Assembly (NCBI GenBank): GCA_949825065.1
Contig: OX463838.1
Location: forward strand, 7,976,251-8,040,250
Reading direction: 5' to 3'
Source of the DNA: Odontocerum albicorne
Taxonomy: Eukaryota; Arthropoda; Insecta; Trichoptera; Odontoceridae
Length of the DNA: 64,000 nt
Shown here: in pieces, positions 12,523-23,990 of the stretch
How the letters are laid out: every line of letters starts with the position of its first letter
Position numbering within the stretch: the stretch's first letter is position 1
Made by a program: the position numbers and the translations under genes
Notes under the pieces: model-generated
What the model was told of the DNA's origin: nothing
Databases searched by the model: none
The model's input: the letters and a program-made list of their open reading frames with translations, nothing else

Positions 12523-13799
12523 GTGTCATCATTATTTTTTTTCCCAATCACATAAATTAGAAAAAATGTGAGTATTCAAAATTTAAATAATAAACATTTT
12601 TTAAAACAATTCATTTTTATTTTTCTTACAAAAATTTAAAAATTACAGTTAACCATTCAATTAAAAAAAATGTTTATTAGTAATATTCTTTCAAAAACTT
12701 AATTAAATTAACTAACTCACAGCAACAAAATATATATCTTTTTTTCACCATTTGTGAACACATGTCACTTTCGTTCTCCTTGGTTAGTCGCAAATGTCAT
12801 ATGTACCTCAGCAATAAAAGGGTTAACATTATTTATAGAATGTTATTTGGCATTTTACTATCTACACAAAAATCTTCAATTAATTTTTTACGAAACAAGG
12901 TCAACATACAATGTCGGATGACAACAATCGATAAATGAAATTGTAATTCTAGATTAAAGTAATTGTTTTGGGATCTGAAATTTATACTATTTTCCACCAC
13001 CAGTTCGTTACTCATTAGACGGACTCTCAAATTCATATACACTACGATATTTAATGGGATCCCTGGATGCTCCCTGATTTGAATCCCAGAAATTCCAGAT
13101 AATAAAAAATATTCCCAACATATGAGTATTCTGGAGATCGTATTTACGCCTCCTAAGTCTACTATCCTTCAGGTTATCTCAAAAATAGCGAACTTCAAAA
13201 CACAATTCACTCTGCGAGGGCTCAGTTCCGAAACGGTCCAAGTGAAAAATTAGAATTTATTATTTCCACTAAGTTTCAAACCTTTTCAACGCAATGGAAA
13301 AATGTCTTTGTATTAATAATTTAGGAATCCACATATGATAATGACTTTGGTGTTAATCCAGTCACTTGACAAAAGAATTATCAGTTTCAATCGTCTTATA
13401 CTAGTTTTTAGTACGATACTTTTATGTGAAATATGAGAGGAATTTAAAATTGTAATACCTCCCGTTTGTACCACTTTTTATTACAATAACATAATTTGTA
13501 GCATTATATATTCAAGGAGCGTCCAAGTTATGATAAGTTATCTTCAATTGCATCAGAAAAGACTGAATCATACTCGTCTGTGAGGCATTACCAAGCGTAT
13601 TTCAAAATCAAAGGTTTGAAATCAACATTTGTACGTACGATATATATGCAAAAAGTATCCTACTCAGCTTTTGCCTGTTTTGACATATGTATATGTACAT
13701 ATTAACGTCCAAAATTATCCGGTTCAAGGATATAAAAAGTAATGAAATAAAATTCAATTGAGTCACCCTGTAGTTCGATACATTTTTAAGAATGATGAA
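12523..13799. other. AT-rich DNA, no feature recognised
   Basis: No conserved coding segment or recognisable mobile element is seen. Confidence 0.4.
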
Positions 13800-14012
13800 T
13801 TAATTGTTATATTCTGAAGGTTTATTTTCAATATATTGTATTGTTACTCTGCGGAGATAACTTCTTCCGTCACTTATATTTTTTTTCTCACACAAATCAA
13901 ATTTCGTTTTTGAAAATAAATTGTAATCATTAGGGGTCAAGTCTTGGGAGAGTGGGTGATTAAAATCCATTGTCTCGAATGGCGGCCTTTGCTGCTTTTC
14001 CTTAGACAGCAT
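13800..14012 (-). pseudogene. Mariner transposase C-terminal relic
   Basis: The minus-strand frame reads FNHPLSQDLTPNDYNLFSKT, which corresponds to the HPPYSPDLAPSDYHLFPKLK region around the third catalytic Asp of mariner transposases. No ends are visible. Old relic. Confidence 0.6.
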
Positions 14013-14279
14013 CTAAGCAACATGTAATTACTGCCGAGCTTTTTCTTCCTTTTGAAAGAAAATTTACAAGTGCGCGAAATTTCATTTTTTACATTTCAAA
14101 ATATAACAAACAACACGTCTTCTATCGGATCTTATTGACATACTGCTGTGGATAGAAATATCAAAGTTTAACTGTAACATCGTTTGACCATGCGCTGGGC
14201 TTGGTATCTGTTCATACACGCTCATACATTTTCAGGCCGGAAACATTTGAATACACGTGGTAAATATTATATGCAATAG

Positions 14280-14765
14280 TTTAGGAAACATGACATCGAT
14301 GTGTATGAAATTGATGAATACTTTAGGAAACATGAGATCGATGTGTATGAAATTGATGGAATAAAATTGATGAATACTTTAGGAAACATGACATCGATGT
14401 GTATGAAATTGATGGAATGAAATTGATGAATACTTTAGGAAACATGACATCGATGTGTATGAAATTGATGGAATGAAATTGATGAATACTTTAGGAAACA
14501 TGACATCGATGTGTATAAAATTGATGGAATGAAATTGGTGAATACTTTAGGAAACATGACATCGATGTGTATAAAATTTATGGAATGAAATTGGTGAATA
14601 CTTTAGGAAACATGACATCGATGTTTATGAAATTGATGGAATGAAATTTATAAATAATTTAGGAAGCATGACATCGATGTGTATGAAATTGATGGAATGA
14701 AATTGTTGAATAGTTTAGGAAACATGACATCGATGTGTATGAAATTGATGGAATGAAATATATAT
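14280..14765. repeat. 56-bp tandem array
   Basis: About nine units containing TTTAGGAAACATGACATCGA and TGTGTATGAAATTGATGG. Spacing is about 56 bp; the first units are shorter. Confidence 0.9.
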
Positions 14766-15101
14766 ATATTGAAATAATAAAATACACACAATTCATCAGG
14801 AAATACACATTTCGAATATTTCGTATAATTTCATATTTAGAAATGAGATATGGTTAATCATTATTTAAATTAAAAAGAATTTTGCACATACGCGTCCACT
14901 TCATAAACCATTGTTTCTCCTTTAACAAAAACGAAGGTTTCTCTATACCTTCGGGGAACTTGGACCGATGTATATCTTAGTCTTCCATATAACGTAATAC
15001 TTAAACTACATAAATGTAATTTTAAAATCCTTCACTTTAACTTTGATCTGTATTGATAAATCGAATCAGTTATTTAAACTGTAATTAAATTACAAACATT
15101 T

Positions 15102-15326
15102 TTAGGCGCAAGGAAGTTGTTCAAACTTCAAACATACTCCAATATTATCCTCCGGGCTGAATTTGGGTGTCGGGGGTCCGAATTTGATGCCAATTTCGAA
15201 GGGTGTAGCTGAGGTCTCAATCCTGCAAGGTCGTTTGGGCCCACGACCTGAGAAGAACTGCAGCTCTGGACATAGGGAGGAGCCACAGTGGAAAGGGTCG
15301 CATACTCCGGGACTGTATGCACTGGC
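15102..15326 (-). CDS. CUB-like extracellular protein, last coding exon
   Basis: Begins after a pyrimidine-rich CTTCTTCAG acceptor in phase 0 and runs 74 codons to a TAA stop at 15102-15104. The segment is Cys-rich (CDPFHC, SLC, RPC, VCL, PC) and ends DNIGVCLKFEQLPCA. That resembles the (N)RGFCL-Y-Q-PC terminus of the conserved insect family of uncharacterised CUB-domain proteins. The preceding TPFEIGIKFGPPTP fits the final beta strands. A second frame is also open across most of this exon, but only this one keeps the cysteines, the family-like end and the phase required by the previous exon. Exon recognition is from sequence pattern, not from a database match. Confidence 0.7.
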   Translation of the reverse strand, partial: ASAYSPGVCDPFHCGSSLCPELQFFSGRGPKRPCRIETSATPFEIGIKFGPPTPKFSPEDNIGVCLKFEQLPCA

Positions 15327-15429
15327 CTGAAGAAGGAAAAGATAAGAATTATACAAAAAAAGTACACAATGGAAGCAAATATATTGTAGCCATTAATTTG
15401 AGAATTTTGAAATATTATATATTTCTATT

Positions 15430-16040
15430 TTATATTATTTATAGTTAAGGCGTTAGCACTGTGGAGGTTTAAAGATATTATGATTTGTTATATAAAGTTT
15501 TGTTTTTCACTTAAAGTATGGTTTACACTACCGTTATTTTAAGTGAAATTGACACCCCCGATTTCAACGTTTTCAGCTCATCATCATGAAAGCACAAACA
15601 AGACTGAATTATGCACAACCTAGCCCGACAAACTACACGCATCTAACTGCTAAGATTTGGAGTGAGGGTTGTGGATTAAGGGAGACAAAAGAGTATGCCA
15701 AATTGTTGCACATCAATAATTACGAAAATATAATATTATAAATTAGATAGATTTAATTAGAGGCCCTGGAAATATCAATCAATACATTTGGATAGACACC
15801 TGGTTAACACATACGAGTATATTGCCAGGGTTTAACTGATGCTTGCCGAAGTCATATTCTTCCTCCCTTCATCCACAACCCCCACTTAGAAGTTTTATCT
15901 TAAGACGCACGTAATTCGTTGGGCTAGCCCAGACAACTCAGTATTGTTTGTGCTCCCCTGATGAGGAAAAATCTTGAATCGGTAGAACCATACTATTATT
16001 TTAAGGGGAAACAACAGTGTTTTATTACACAATTTACAGC
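15430..16040. mobile_element. HH-A repeat, diverged inverted pair
   Basis: Left end GTTAAGGCGTTAGCACTGTGG and right part CTCCCCTGATGAGGAAAAAT show two arms facing each other. The hammerhead-like motifs are decayed in both arms (GAATCGGTAG in the right arm instead of GAAACCGGTAG). An older insertion than the 23.8 or 52.1 kb copies. Confidence 0.6.
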
Positions 16041-16505
16041 CTCGCTATCTTATTTAAAGTGCATCTTATCTTAATGGGTTAGCAATCACTATGACATCTT
16101 GACTTTGACACTTCAGTTCAGTTCGATCCCACCCCCACCCGCACTGTTATAGGAGACAAAATTATTCCCAATCCAACTTGATGTACACTGAAAGATCGGA
16201 ATTTTCTTTATTTTTATGAGCGCGATGTCACTTAGTGACTGCCCAAAGAGACCCCTTCGGATGCGACACACTTGAATGTGAAAATAATAGGTATCGACTA
16301 CGGACTTCATTCACGAATTCGTAGTGAAGTATGTATCGTGCTGTAAAATCCAGAAGTTATTTGCCCACAATTCTGATCATTTTCTTCGGATTGCCTCACC
16401 CAAACGGTGTAAAACCTCAAGACAATACTCATTGGCTGTACGACCTGGCGTTAAGAATTGATAGTGGACTATGTCGTTGTAATCGAAGAAAACAGTTAAA
16501 TAACT
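16041..16505. other. Intron sequence, unclear repeat remnants
   Basis: Part of the DNA beyond the host gene's stop. A short B-box-like GTTCGATCCCAC on the minus strand near 16115 suggests a SINE remnant. Nothing else is recognised. Confidence 0.3.
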
Positions 16506-16681
16506 TTGACATTTAATCGAACTTGGCGTGCTTTTTTTTTAAGTCTTGGCTCTTCGAAAAACCTCCATTGGGACGATTGGGCCTTTGTTTCGATGTCATT
16601 GCCATACACGCATGTATCGACACCTGTTATGACGTGTTGGAGTAATTCTGGATCGAGAGCAAATTCAGCCAACATTTCCAT
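16506..16681 (-). pseudogene. Mariner transposase relic, first catalytic Asp region
   Basis: The minus-strand frame reads DPELLQHVITGVDTCVYGND then IETKAQSSQWRFFEEPRLKK. This matches the ITGDE-WVY-YDIETK-QSSQW segment of mariner transposases. The catalytic GDE reads GVD here, so the site is damaged. About 58 codons survive. Confidence 0.65.
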
Positions 16682-16689
16682 TATTCCTA

Positions 16690-17580
16690 TTTTACTTGAG
16701 AGTTACTTTTATTTTAATTTTTCTTAGTTATTTTCAAGTATTATTTTTCATACGCTCCGTTAAAAACATGATCATAGATTATAGGTTGATTGGAAGAAAT
16801 TGCTTTAAAGCAATAAATCATAAAGATATGTTCACATAAAAGTATTTAATTAATAATAATAGAATATTTAGCCTTATAAAGTTCTGTAATATGTTTTCGT
16901 TTGATAAAAAAAATGACCAAACGTCAAAAATCAGACAGAGATCCTTTTTTTGGTACCAACGGAAGTTGAATCCAAAACCTCCAGATACAAGTTTTCTATG
17001 CAACGATAATTGAACATTGCAAACTTGACGAAAGAAATGTTATATGTTCTTGTCGAATGTATTACTTCATCAAAATATTGAACATTTTCACGCATTACCA
17101 GTGGAAGACCTCGTTAACTACAAAGAGGATGAAATCGTAAATTCCCTAGACATATTTATTCCTTATAGCAAGGACTTAATTTAGTTTCAAAGCAGATAAC
17201 GGCAAGTAACGGCCTCCGGAATGGGTCCTCATTAATTAACAAGCGGGGCGCACTTAGGTACGACCTGAGACACAATAAATGGAATAGTAAATCAGTGGAT
17301 AAAAAAAGTCAAAGACTTAAATTGCGCTGTCTAGTATACCTGCCCCCATAAAAGCTTTTCAAAATGTATACTAGACAGCTTTTAAGCAATAGTACAACAA
17401 TAATTTCAGATTGAAAAGGTCTGTAAGTATGCCAATCACGAGCTTAATCCACCGGGAATCAAAACCGCAAGGCCTTAGTCCTGAGTAAACAGGCTAACCT
17501 AGGTGGCATGATGTTGGATATCATTAATTATTTATTGAGTTACATAGTTTTGGTTGATTACCAGAGACAGTGACTATTGA
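16690..17580. other. AT-rich DNA with a possible SINE fragment
   Basis: Near 16940-17000 the minus strand has a short SINE-like segment (GGTACCAACGGAAGTTGAATC). A perfect inverted repeat (TTTAAAGCTGTCTAGTATA type) flanks 17320-17385. No coding segment. Confidence 0.35.
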
Positions 17581-17740
17581 AAACTGCATCGAAGTTTACT
17601 TTGATTTCAAAAACTTTTTATTGGCCATTGAAGTATAATATATGATATTGTAATTTATTTTATCAAACAATGTTTATTTCACTTTTTTTGTAACACTATA
17701 ACCCTACCGGTTTCAAGGCTTTCACCTCATTGAATTTATT
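17581..17740 (-). mobile_element. Fragment of a DDE element carrying an HH-A insertion
   Basis: Bases 17590-17640 match the end of the DDE element near 24.0 kb (TTTGATTTCAAAAACTTTTT). They pass straight into HH-A (TTGTAATTTATTTTATCAAA) at the same junction as in the 23.3-24.1 kb copy. The HH-A part breaks off inside the hammerhead-like motif at CTCAT. Confidence 0.7.
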
Positions 17741-17754
17741 GATCTACTAATTAT

Positions 17755-17910
17755 TACGACGTTCGTGGCTTAGTTTCTAAGATATCAGTATTTCAGCCCA
17801 AGAGTTATATACTAGTTTCGATTCTAATCCCGTGTTCACTTAAGGCCACATTAGCTTATTGGTTGGGAAAGATTGCCACATAGCAATAAACCCATCAGAT
17901 GGGTTACTGT
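17755..17910 (+). mobile_element. tRNA-derived SINE, old copy
   Basis: Contains a damaged A-box side (CGTGGCTTAGTTTCTAAGA), GATTCTAATCCCG in the B-box place and the family body TTGGTTGGGAAAGATTGCCA then AGCAATAAACCCATCAG. Same family as 60625-60818. Confidence 0.6.
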
Positions 17911-18404
17911 ATACAACAAATTTATAATACAAAAATACAATTATTAGGTCACCATTATCTAAGTTTATGCCCGAATATCTAAAGGCGATATTGCTCTAGT
18001 AAACTTACTATTCATTATAGAGACTGGTTTCAAACTTATCATACATGCAGAGCTTTTAAACTTGAATTTATTTTGTTGCGCTTATGAGCTGAATTTTCTG
18101 AACTGAAAAATGAAGAACGCGTTAGGGGATATTTTTTTATCGACTCAAATTTAGATATTCCCAACCAGTGAGGAATGTTACGTTGTTTAAGTTCATTGAG
18201 AATACAGAATATGTTCTTGAAGCTCAAACACAGTAAGCTCTTAATATCAAAATTTTTATTAACCAGCTGAACCCTGCGTATTATACACCCTTCAAGCAGA
18301 TATTTAAGACACAAGTAACAAAAAGATAGTGGGTATTTTAAAGCATTCGAAATTTATGTAATATAGTTCGATTACATCACTGGTTGAATTGTTTCTCCGT
18401 GGGG

Positions 18405-18502
18405 AACAATATGGTACGCTGTAATATGGTACACTGTAATATTATACACTGTAATATGGTACACTGTAAATTTGTACACTGTAATATGGTACACTGTAAT
18501 AA
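18405..18502. repeat. 20-bp tandem array
   Basis: About five copies of GTAATATGGTACACT with small changes. Confidence 0.85.
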
Positions 18503-18639
18503 TTACATGTCTTATTAACTTGTTATTGAAGTAGGAGCAATCGCCTTTTGTCTAAATCTCGGTTTTTCTTAAATATCATACGTAATTGCAATATTGAATA
18601 GTCCTCGATTATTAGATGTTCGTTAAAATAGCATGAAAT

Positions 18640-18905
18640 TTCTCTGTCAGGGTAGGCAGAGAATACACTGTGCCAGACTTTCCTATCTTGACATACATCG
18701 TTAGCCTCCTCCACATCCATATACCTTCTCATACAACTTTTATGATTTCTCTGACTTTCTACGTTTCCTTCGTTCAAAATATAATTAATTTTCCTTGGTC
18801 TTCCTCTCACATGCCTTCCACTTCATATTTGTTTTGTTTTCTTTCTTCATTCATTCGTTTCACACGCCCAAACCATCTCAAAGTATCTGACGACTCTCGA
18901 TCCAA
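18640..18905 (-). mobile_element. Non-LTR retrotransposon tail, minus strand
   Basis: The minus-strand frame reads RGRPRKINYILNEGNVESQR then NHKSCMRRYMDVEEANDVCQ then DRKVWHSVFSAYPDRE. This is the standard end of the commonest family in the window. The TATG tail is not evident. Confidence 0.8.
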
Positions 18906-18934
18906 CTCTGCACTCCGCGGCTCGAAGATCAGTT

Positions 18935-19170
18935 GTTAAGTAGTCCAGTAACATCTCTCACTTGGTCAGTCCAAAGCATTAGAATTCTTCCCCTTGTGAG
19001 CCGTCCTTTCACGCCTCCAGTAACCAAAAACCTCTCAAATTTGTGTCCTTGGCCACGAGCAACATGCCCAAAAAAATCGGAAGACTCGTCAAAAAGGCAT
19101 ATCGACAATATGTCAATGATTCTTAGATCTTCAAGAATATGGTAGAAGCGTAACTTTGCGTTGTCATCCA
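18935..19170 (-). mobile_element. Retrotransposon tail of another family
   Basis: The minus-strand frame reads FFGHVARGQGHKFERFLVTG then GVKGRLTRGRILMLWTDQVR. This is the FFGH--R--LEKL-VTGKVEG-RPRGR-P--W-DQ-R pattern of a reverse transcriptase C-terminus. Confidence 0.7.
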
Positions 19171-19244
19171 TTGAATTCGTAACGTCTGTATCTATTTTTG
19201 GCGGATATTTTGATCAATCCGTACATTCCACTTTGTGGTACTGC

Positions 19245-19880
19245 GGTATTTATTTATTTATTTATTTAACACTATTATTGCAATACAATCTGGTGGGCTT
19301 ATTGCCAGGCGGTAATCTCTTCCAACCAACCAGACAAAAGTAAATGAAGCAAGTTACATGGTCGCATAAATCATTCAAATGACTATCCATCCCCACGAAA
19401 TCCATAAACATATACGTGAGCACATGCCCACGAACCCCACAAAGACGGACAATCACCTGAACATTATTTTTCATATAAAGTGAGATATCATCAATCAAAA
19501 GGAAAGGAAGGGATGGTGGAGAGGAAAGGAAAAGAAAAATCAGGAATGAAACACGTTATTTTACTGACTAGAAATTAAAAGTTTTTTTCAGTCGCTTCTT
19601 AAAGCATGCCAAGGACGGAGCGAGTCTTATAATGGTTTGTAACTGATTCCAGAGTCTCACTGTATGGACAGTAAAGGACGACGTAAAGAAAGAGGAGCGG
19701 TGAACTGGAAAGGCCAATAAACAATTTCTGTTTGAGCGTAGCGCTAATCCATGATTGGAAAGACGCTGAAAATTTTCGGCGAGATAAGAGGGTGCGGCAG
19801 GACAGTTGAGGATGGTATACAATAGAGACAGTATGTGAATTTAATAGTACGGTAATCATCGAGTCAAAGATTTCCGAAGG
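19245..19880 (-). mobile_element. Non-LTR retrotransposon 3' end (CR1/Jockey-like tail)
   Basis: The longer sister of 5120-5660. The minus-strand frame reads LRSNRNCLLAFPVHRSSFFT then VRLWNQLQTIIRLAPSLACF then KKRLKKTF. The 3' region with GATATCATCAATCAAAAGGA is shared. Two further frames are also open by chance. Confidence 0.75.
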
Positions 19881-19889
19881 GATCTTCAC

Positions 19890-20541
19890 TCAGCTTTACA
19901 TCAAGTAATCTTAAGATCAATTTGCTACTCTGATCTTGTAGCATCAAAGAATACTTTTGTTTCATTCGAAGTATTCTAGAAAAATACTGATAACTTGCTA
20001 GGCTGTTTAAAATCCAAGCCTAAAGCCGCTTTTTAAATATATTTCCTTCATTGCTAGTCATTTTTCATCTCCTGTAACGTCAAACCTTAAGTTCGCCATT
20101 GCTTTTAATCTTTTCCCACTCGGATGTGTGTGGCCACCGGACGAGGAGTCATTTTGAGTAGTTCCTTATTCGTCACTACGTCGCGCTCATAACAATTAAG
20201 ATTTCTATCTTTTAGTGTAGATCACGTTCGACGGATATTTATTTTGTCCCCCATAACAGCATGGGTGGTGGTAGAATTGAACTAAACATCTGAAAATAGG
20301 TGACTTACTAACTAGGCCACGGAGGTCATCATTTCATTAAAGAATGGTTTTCATTCATCATGGTTTAATATTATTGCATAATTTTATATTTATAATTTGT
20401 TTATGTACTCAAGATCAAACAACAGTTTCTATCAATAAAATAAATCGTTTCAGAGAGAAATTGGTACATTTTACCTTCTTATCACTTTGTTAAAATGCTT
20501 TTAAAGAATTAACACCGGAATACAATTGGAATACATACGTA
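19890..20541. other. Intergenic DNA with a SINE remnant
   Basis: A minus-strand SINE remnant with an A-box-like CCTAGTTAGTAAGTCACC complement lies near 20225-20330. No coding segment is seen. Confidence 0.4.
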
Positions 20542-20770
20542 CAGTACCCGGTGGTAAGTAATACACATCGGCCTTAAGTAAGAGACTGTCGGCCATAATC
20601 GGCTAACTTCGGCTTTGTAGAGCGTCGTCTCTGTCGCACGATACGCTAACAGTCTCGTGACAGAACACGTGTATGAATGACACAGAGGACGCTGTACAAA
20701 GCCGAAGTTAGCCGATTATGGACGACAGTCTCTTTCTTAAGCCCGATGTGTATTACTTACTACCGGGTAA
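20542..20770. mobile_element. Palindromic MITE, CAGTACCCGG ends, copy 1
   Basis: Ends CAGTACCCGGTGGTAAGTAA and its complement. The two arms share TAGCCGATTATGG and GAGCGTCGTCTCTGTC-type blocks, so the element folds into one long hairpin. The right end is damaged (GGGTAATTTAC). Tc1-like CAGT termini and TA flanks in the sister copies suggest a Tc1/mariner-mobilised MITE. Confidence 0.8.
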
Positions 20771-20771
20771 T

Positions 20772-21440
20772 TTACATTCCATCCCGCCATTTCCCTGACA
20801 GAGTATGCATAGAGGACAGACCGCCAGAATTTCCTCTCACGACACACTTCCTTCGTATCTTCTTTCCATCCACATCCATACACCATCTCACATAACTCAT
20901 CTGATTTTTGTGACTTTTGACGTTTCCTTTTTTCAAAATACCATTCGCATGATCCAAGCGTAATTTATTTGGTCTTCCTTTATCACGCCTTTCGTTTCAT
21001 ATGTTTTTATTCTTAGTCTTTCTTCAAACATTCATTCTACATGCCCAAACCATCTCATAGTGCTCTTCTTCATCTTACTCAACACATCAGCATTAAGTTC
21101 ACGTACAGTACCCGGCAGTAATACACATCGGGCTTAAGAAAGAAACTATCGGCCATAATCGGCTAACTTCAGCTTTGTAGAGCGTCGTCTCTGTCATTCA
21201 TACACATGTTCCGTCGCGATTTGTCAGTCGTTGTCAAGCGACAGAGACGACACTCTACAAAGCCAAAGTTAACCGATAATGGCCGACAGTCTCTTTTTTA
21301 AGCCAGATGCGTATTACTTACCGCCGGGTACTGTACATTGCTAATCATGTATTTTCCTTAGTGCATACATATCTACGGCATTTATTCAGTTCCTTGAAGT
21401 ATTTTTCCACGTTTCCCTCCCATACATCAAAATTGGTACT
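20772..21440 (-). mobile_element. Non-LTR retrotransposon tail interrupted by a MITE
   Basis: From CCGCCATTTCCCTGACAGAG to CTCAACACATCAGCATTAAG this is the reverse of the commonest tail. It continues after the MITE at 21334 (CATTGCTAATCATG), so the MITE inserted at a TA within it. Confidence 0.75.
21106..21333. mobile_element. Palindromic MITE, copy 2, TA target duplication
   Basis: Starts CAGTACCCGGCAGTAATACA and ends CCGCCGGGTACTG, with TA on both sides (21104-21105, 21334-21335). Arms pair over most of their length. Confidence 0.85.
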
Positions 21441-22317
21441 GAAATACTGGTTGAGGGCTATCATTTTATCAAATTTTGACACTGTCCGGTTCAAGTATAT
21501 ATGTTTAAAGATGCAATTGACTTTATTCCTTATCGCTACGTAACTCTTCCATGATCAAAGAAAACACGACCCAGATAGCTTAATTCCTCGACTTGCGCCA
21601 ATATTTAATTTTTTACCCATATATCGCAATGAATAAAGTTCGTATTCATTTTAATAATGCGTTTAAACCCAGTGTATTTTTTTACAAATCAATAAATATT
21701 CATATATTTTATCAGAATTTTCCTTTTAAAAACGAATGATTTACATAAAAAAATAATATTAAGTCATAAAAACAGGACTTCGTTCCCCATTAAGCAGCAT
21801 GTCTGGCTCATTGTCCCGTGTCCGCTATGCTCCACACAAACAGACATCGGGACAAAATTCATTTATTTGTTTCACTCGTTCGTACCTACGCTAGACACAA
21901 AGTTACACAGACGCCAAGTTTAGCAATATAAAGTTCCTATATATTTTAGTTAAAATTCGATCCCATTTCCGCCCCAGGCTCCTGGTATGGGAACCCTATG
22001 GGCTGGCTTCAGGAAGGAAACATTTATGTTAGAAAACAAAGCTGCAATTGTGATAGCATACATACAAGATGACAAGAGACTGAAAATACAATAATTGAGT
22101 GACATTAGAACTATTTTTGTTTTCCCATATATCATTACATATTTCAAGTATTGAAGTCCCTTAAAAGGTTTTCTCCATTGTATCTTTCAAATATGCGTTT
22201 CAGAGATGTTACTTTCGTGAGGAGTAGGACTTGGAAGAAGAATTTGTCTTCATCAAATTAATTGATTATTCCGAATTTTTTCATTAGAACGAGGTATAAC
22301 GGTTAAGCTTTTGCTGG
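21441..22317. other. Intron sequence, no exon accepted
   Basis: A short minus-strand frame after a CTGAAG acceptor near 22018 (PAHRVPIPGAWGGNGIEF, stop) was considered as an exon but has no phase partner and looks SINE-like. The rest is AT-rich. Confidence 0.4.
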
Positions 22318-22319
22318 TA

Positions 22320-22708
22320 TACTGCCGTCATTAGCAAAAACGCAGCTAACGGGGAAAAAAACAGAAATTTAACTAAGTATGAGGCAATATTCCATATCAA
22401 ATTCTGAACCATAATCCATAAAAAAATATAGAAAACAATTTATTTCAACACAAAAATCGACAGAATGTCTTTTTTTAATTTTACAAAATACTAGGATTTT
22501 CTAAACAAAAAAACAATAAAATGTGATTCATAAGCAAAAAGACAGCAAGTGCCTATGCGTTAACTGCGTTTTTGCTTATGAATCACATTTTACTGCTTTT
22601 TTGTTTATGAATCACAACATTTTTAAGCAGCAATGAAAAACATAAAAGTGCAGTTTTCTCAAAACTTAACTTTTGCCATTAGCTGCGTTTTTGCTTATGA
22701 GGGCAGTA
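22320..22708. mobile_element. TIR element with TACTGCC ends and TA target duplication
   Basis: Left TACTGCCGTCATTAGCAAAA and right TTTTTGCTTATGAGGGCAGTA form about 34-bp inverted ends flanked by TA. Inside, AGCAAAAA and CTTATGAATCACA blocks recur in both orientations. No open frame. 389 bp. Likely a MITE of the Tc1/mariner group. Confidence 0.8.
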
Positions 22709-22709
22709 T

Positions 22710-23190
22710 AGTAGATCAGTAGATAGTCTTGTAGCATGGAATAGTCTGCCTCTTTGTATTAAAGATATGGGTGAAGTGTGCAGCTTATGGAAAGTCTTGA
22801 AGACAATTCTTTTTGGGAGGTCTTATTAAAATGTATGATTATATAAGACAGTAATACACACATACACTACACTACACCTAAAGCCGAATGTATTACTATT
22901 ATATATCGGAAGAACAACTTAAGGTTTTTTAGTAGTTCGTCTTCTCTCGGTAAGTTTTCTGCAGTTTTCTTACCAAATATATTTTCCTAAACATATGCCG
23001 ATGCAAAAAATACCTAATCTAGTGGCCGCAGGCAGCATTTTGCTTTCCTTACACTCAATTTATAAATATTTTTTAAATGTATGTAATATTTTTTAATCTG
23101 TCAATAACAGTTAATTCGAATTCCGAATTTGAGCGCCATTGAGTCTTCTCTTCTAAACGGCGCTATATAAATTATTATTTCATTTTTATG
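22710..23190 (+). mobile_element. Retrotransposon 3' end, second family
   Basis: Reads VAWNSLPLCIKDMGEVCSLW then KVLKTILFGRSY at 22730-22830, the C-terminal segment of a CR1/Jockey-type reverse transcriptase. A 3' region shared with 5865-6085 and 41925-42235 follows. It ends near GGCGCTATATAAATTATTA. Confidence 0.7.
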
Positions 23191-23744
23191 ATACCTTCAA
23201 AATTAACACAAATATTTTCTTTTTTAATTTATTTCATTTTAAATTCGTGCTTAACATCAGGAATGTTTCTAAATTTAATAGTAAAGGATCTTTCCAATTG
23301 AGCGGTTTTTTAAATTCTTGGATAAAACACAGATGGCGTTGCGAACTTGCCTGGGTCTTGTGACATTTGATAAGTGTAATGTGTGACATTTATAAAAATG
23401 GAGTCGTATACAATACAACAACGCGTTTAAATTGTTGAATTTTTTTATGTATTGTAATCTCCTGAAACGGTGATGTTAATTGGCCACCAAGATCATGTGA
23501 TCTGACACCGCTGGACTATTTTCTCTGGGGTTACATGAAAAGCCAGGTCTATAAGAATAACCCCCAATCAATCCCTGAGCTTAAGGACGAAATTATTCGC
23601 GTTATTGGTGAGCTAGAACCGCAATTATGCCAAAATGTCATCGAAAATTTTGAAGAAAAGAGTGGACATGTGTGAAGCTGCAAGAGGTGGACATTTGGCG
23701 GATATTGATTTTTGTGTTTAAATTTCGTATACTTTATATTGTAT

Positions 23745-23990
23745 ATAGTTAAGGCATTAACATTGTGGAGGCTTAAAGACATTGTAATTTATTTTATCGT
23801 ACACTGTTTATTCCACTTTTTTGTAACGGTATAACCCTACCGGTTTCAAGGCTTTCACCTCATCTTCAGGGGAGCACAAACATTTGTGCTCCTCTGAAGA
23901 TGAGGTGAAAGCCTTGAAACCAATAGGGTTATACCGTTACAAAAAAGTGAATAAAATATTGTTCGATAAAATAAATTACAATATCATATA
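23745..23990. mobile_element. HH-A repeat, compact inverted pair
   Basis: The two arms meet directly at CACAAACATTTGTG around 23875-23888, without the G/C-rich middle. The host element continues on both sides, and TATACTTTA occurs at both junctions, suggesting a target duplication. Confidence 0.75.
23828..23877 (-). ncRNA. Hammerhead-ribozyme-like motif (HH-A)
   Basis: Complete motif on the minus strand: CCC, CTGAAGA, T, GAGGT-GAAA-GCCTT, GAA, ACCGGT, A, GGG. The facing arm (23885-23935, plus) is damaged: stem III reads ACCAAT and stem I CCT. Confidence 0.4.

Noticed and set aside
15128..15326. Second open frame of the last exon (VPEYATLSTVAPPYVQS)
   Set aside because: Lacks the cysteines and the VCLKFEQLPC end and does not fit the phase-0 junction.
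21960..22018. Minus-strand terminal exon candidate ending GAWGGNGIEF and a stop
   Set aside because: It could follow exon 25163-25315 in phase 0, but its GGGATCGAATT segment resembles a SINE B box, and the exon at 15102-15326 has the Cys-rich family-like end.
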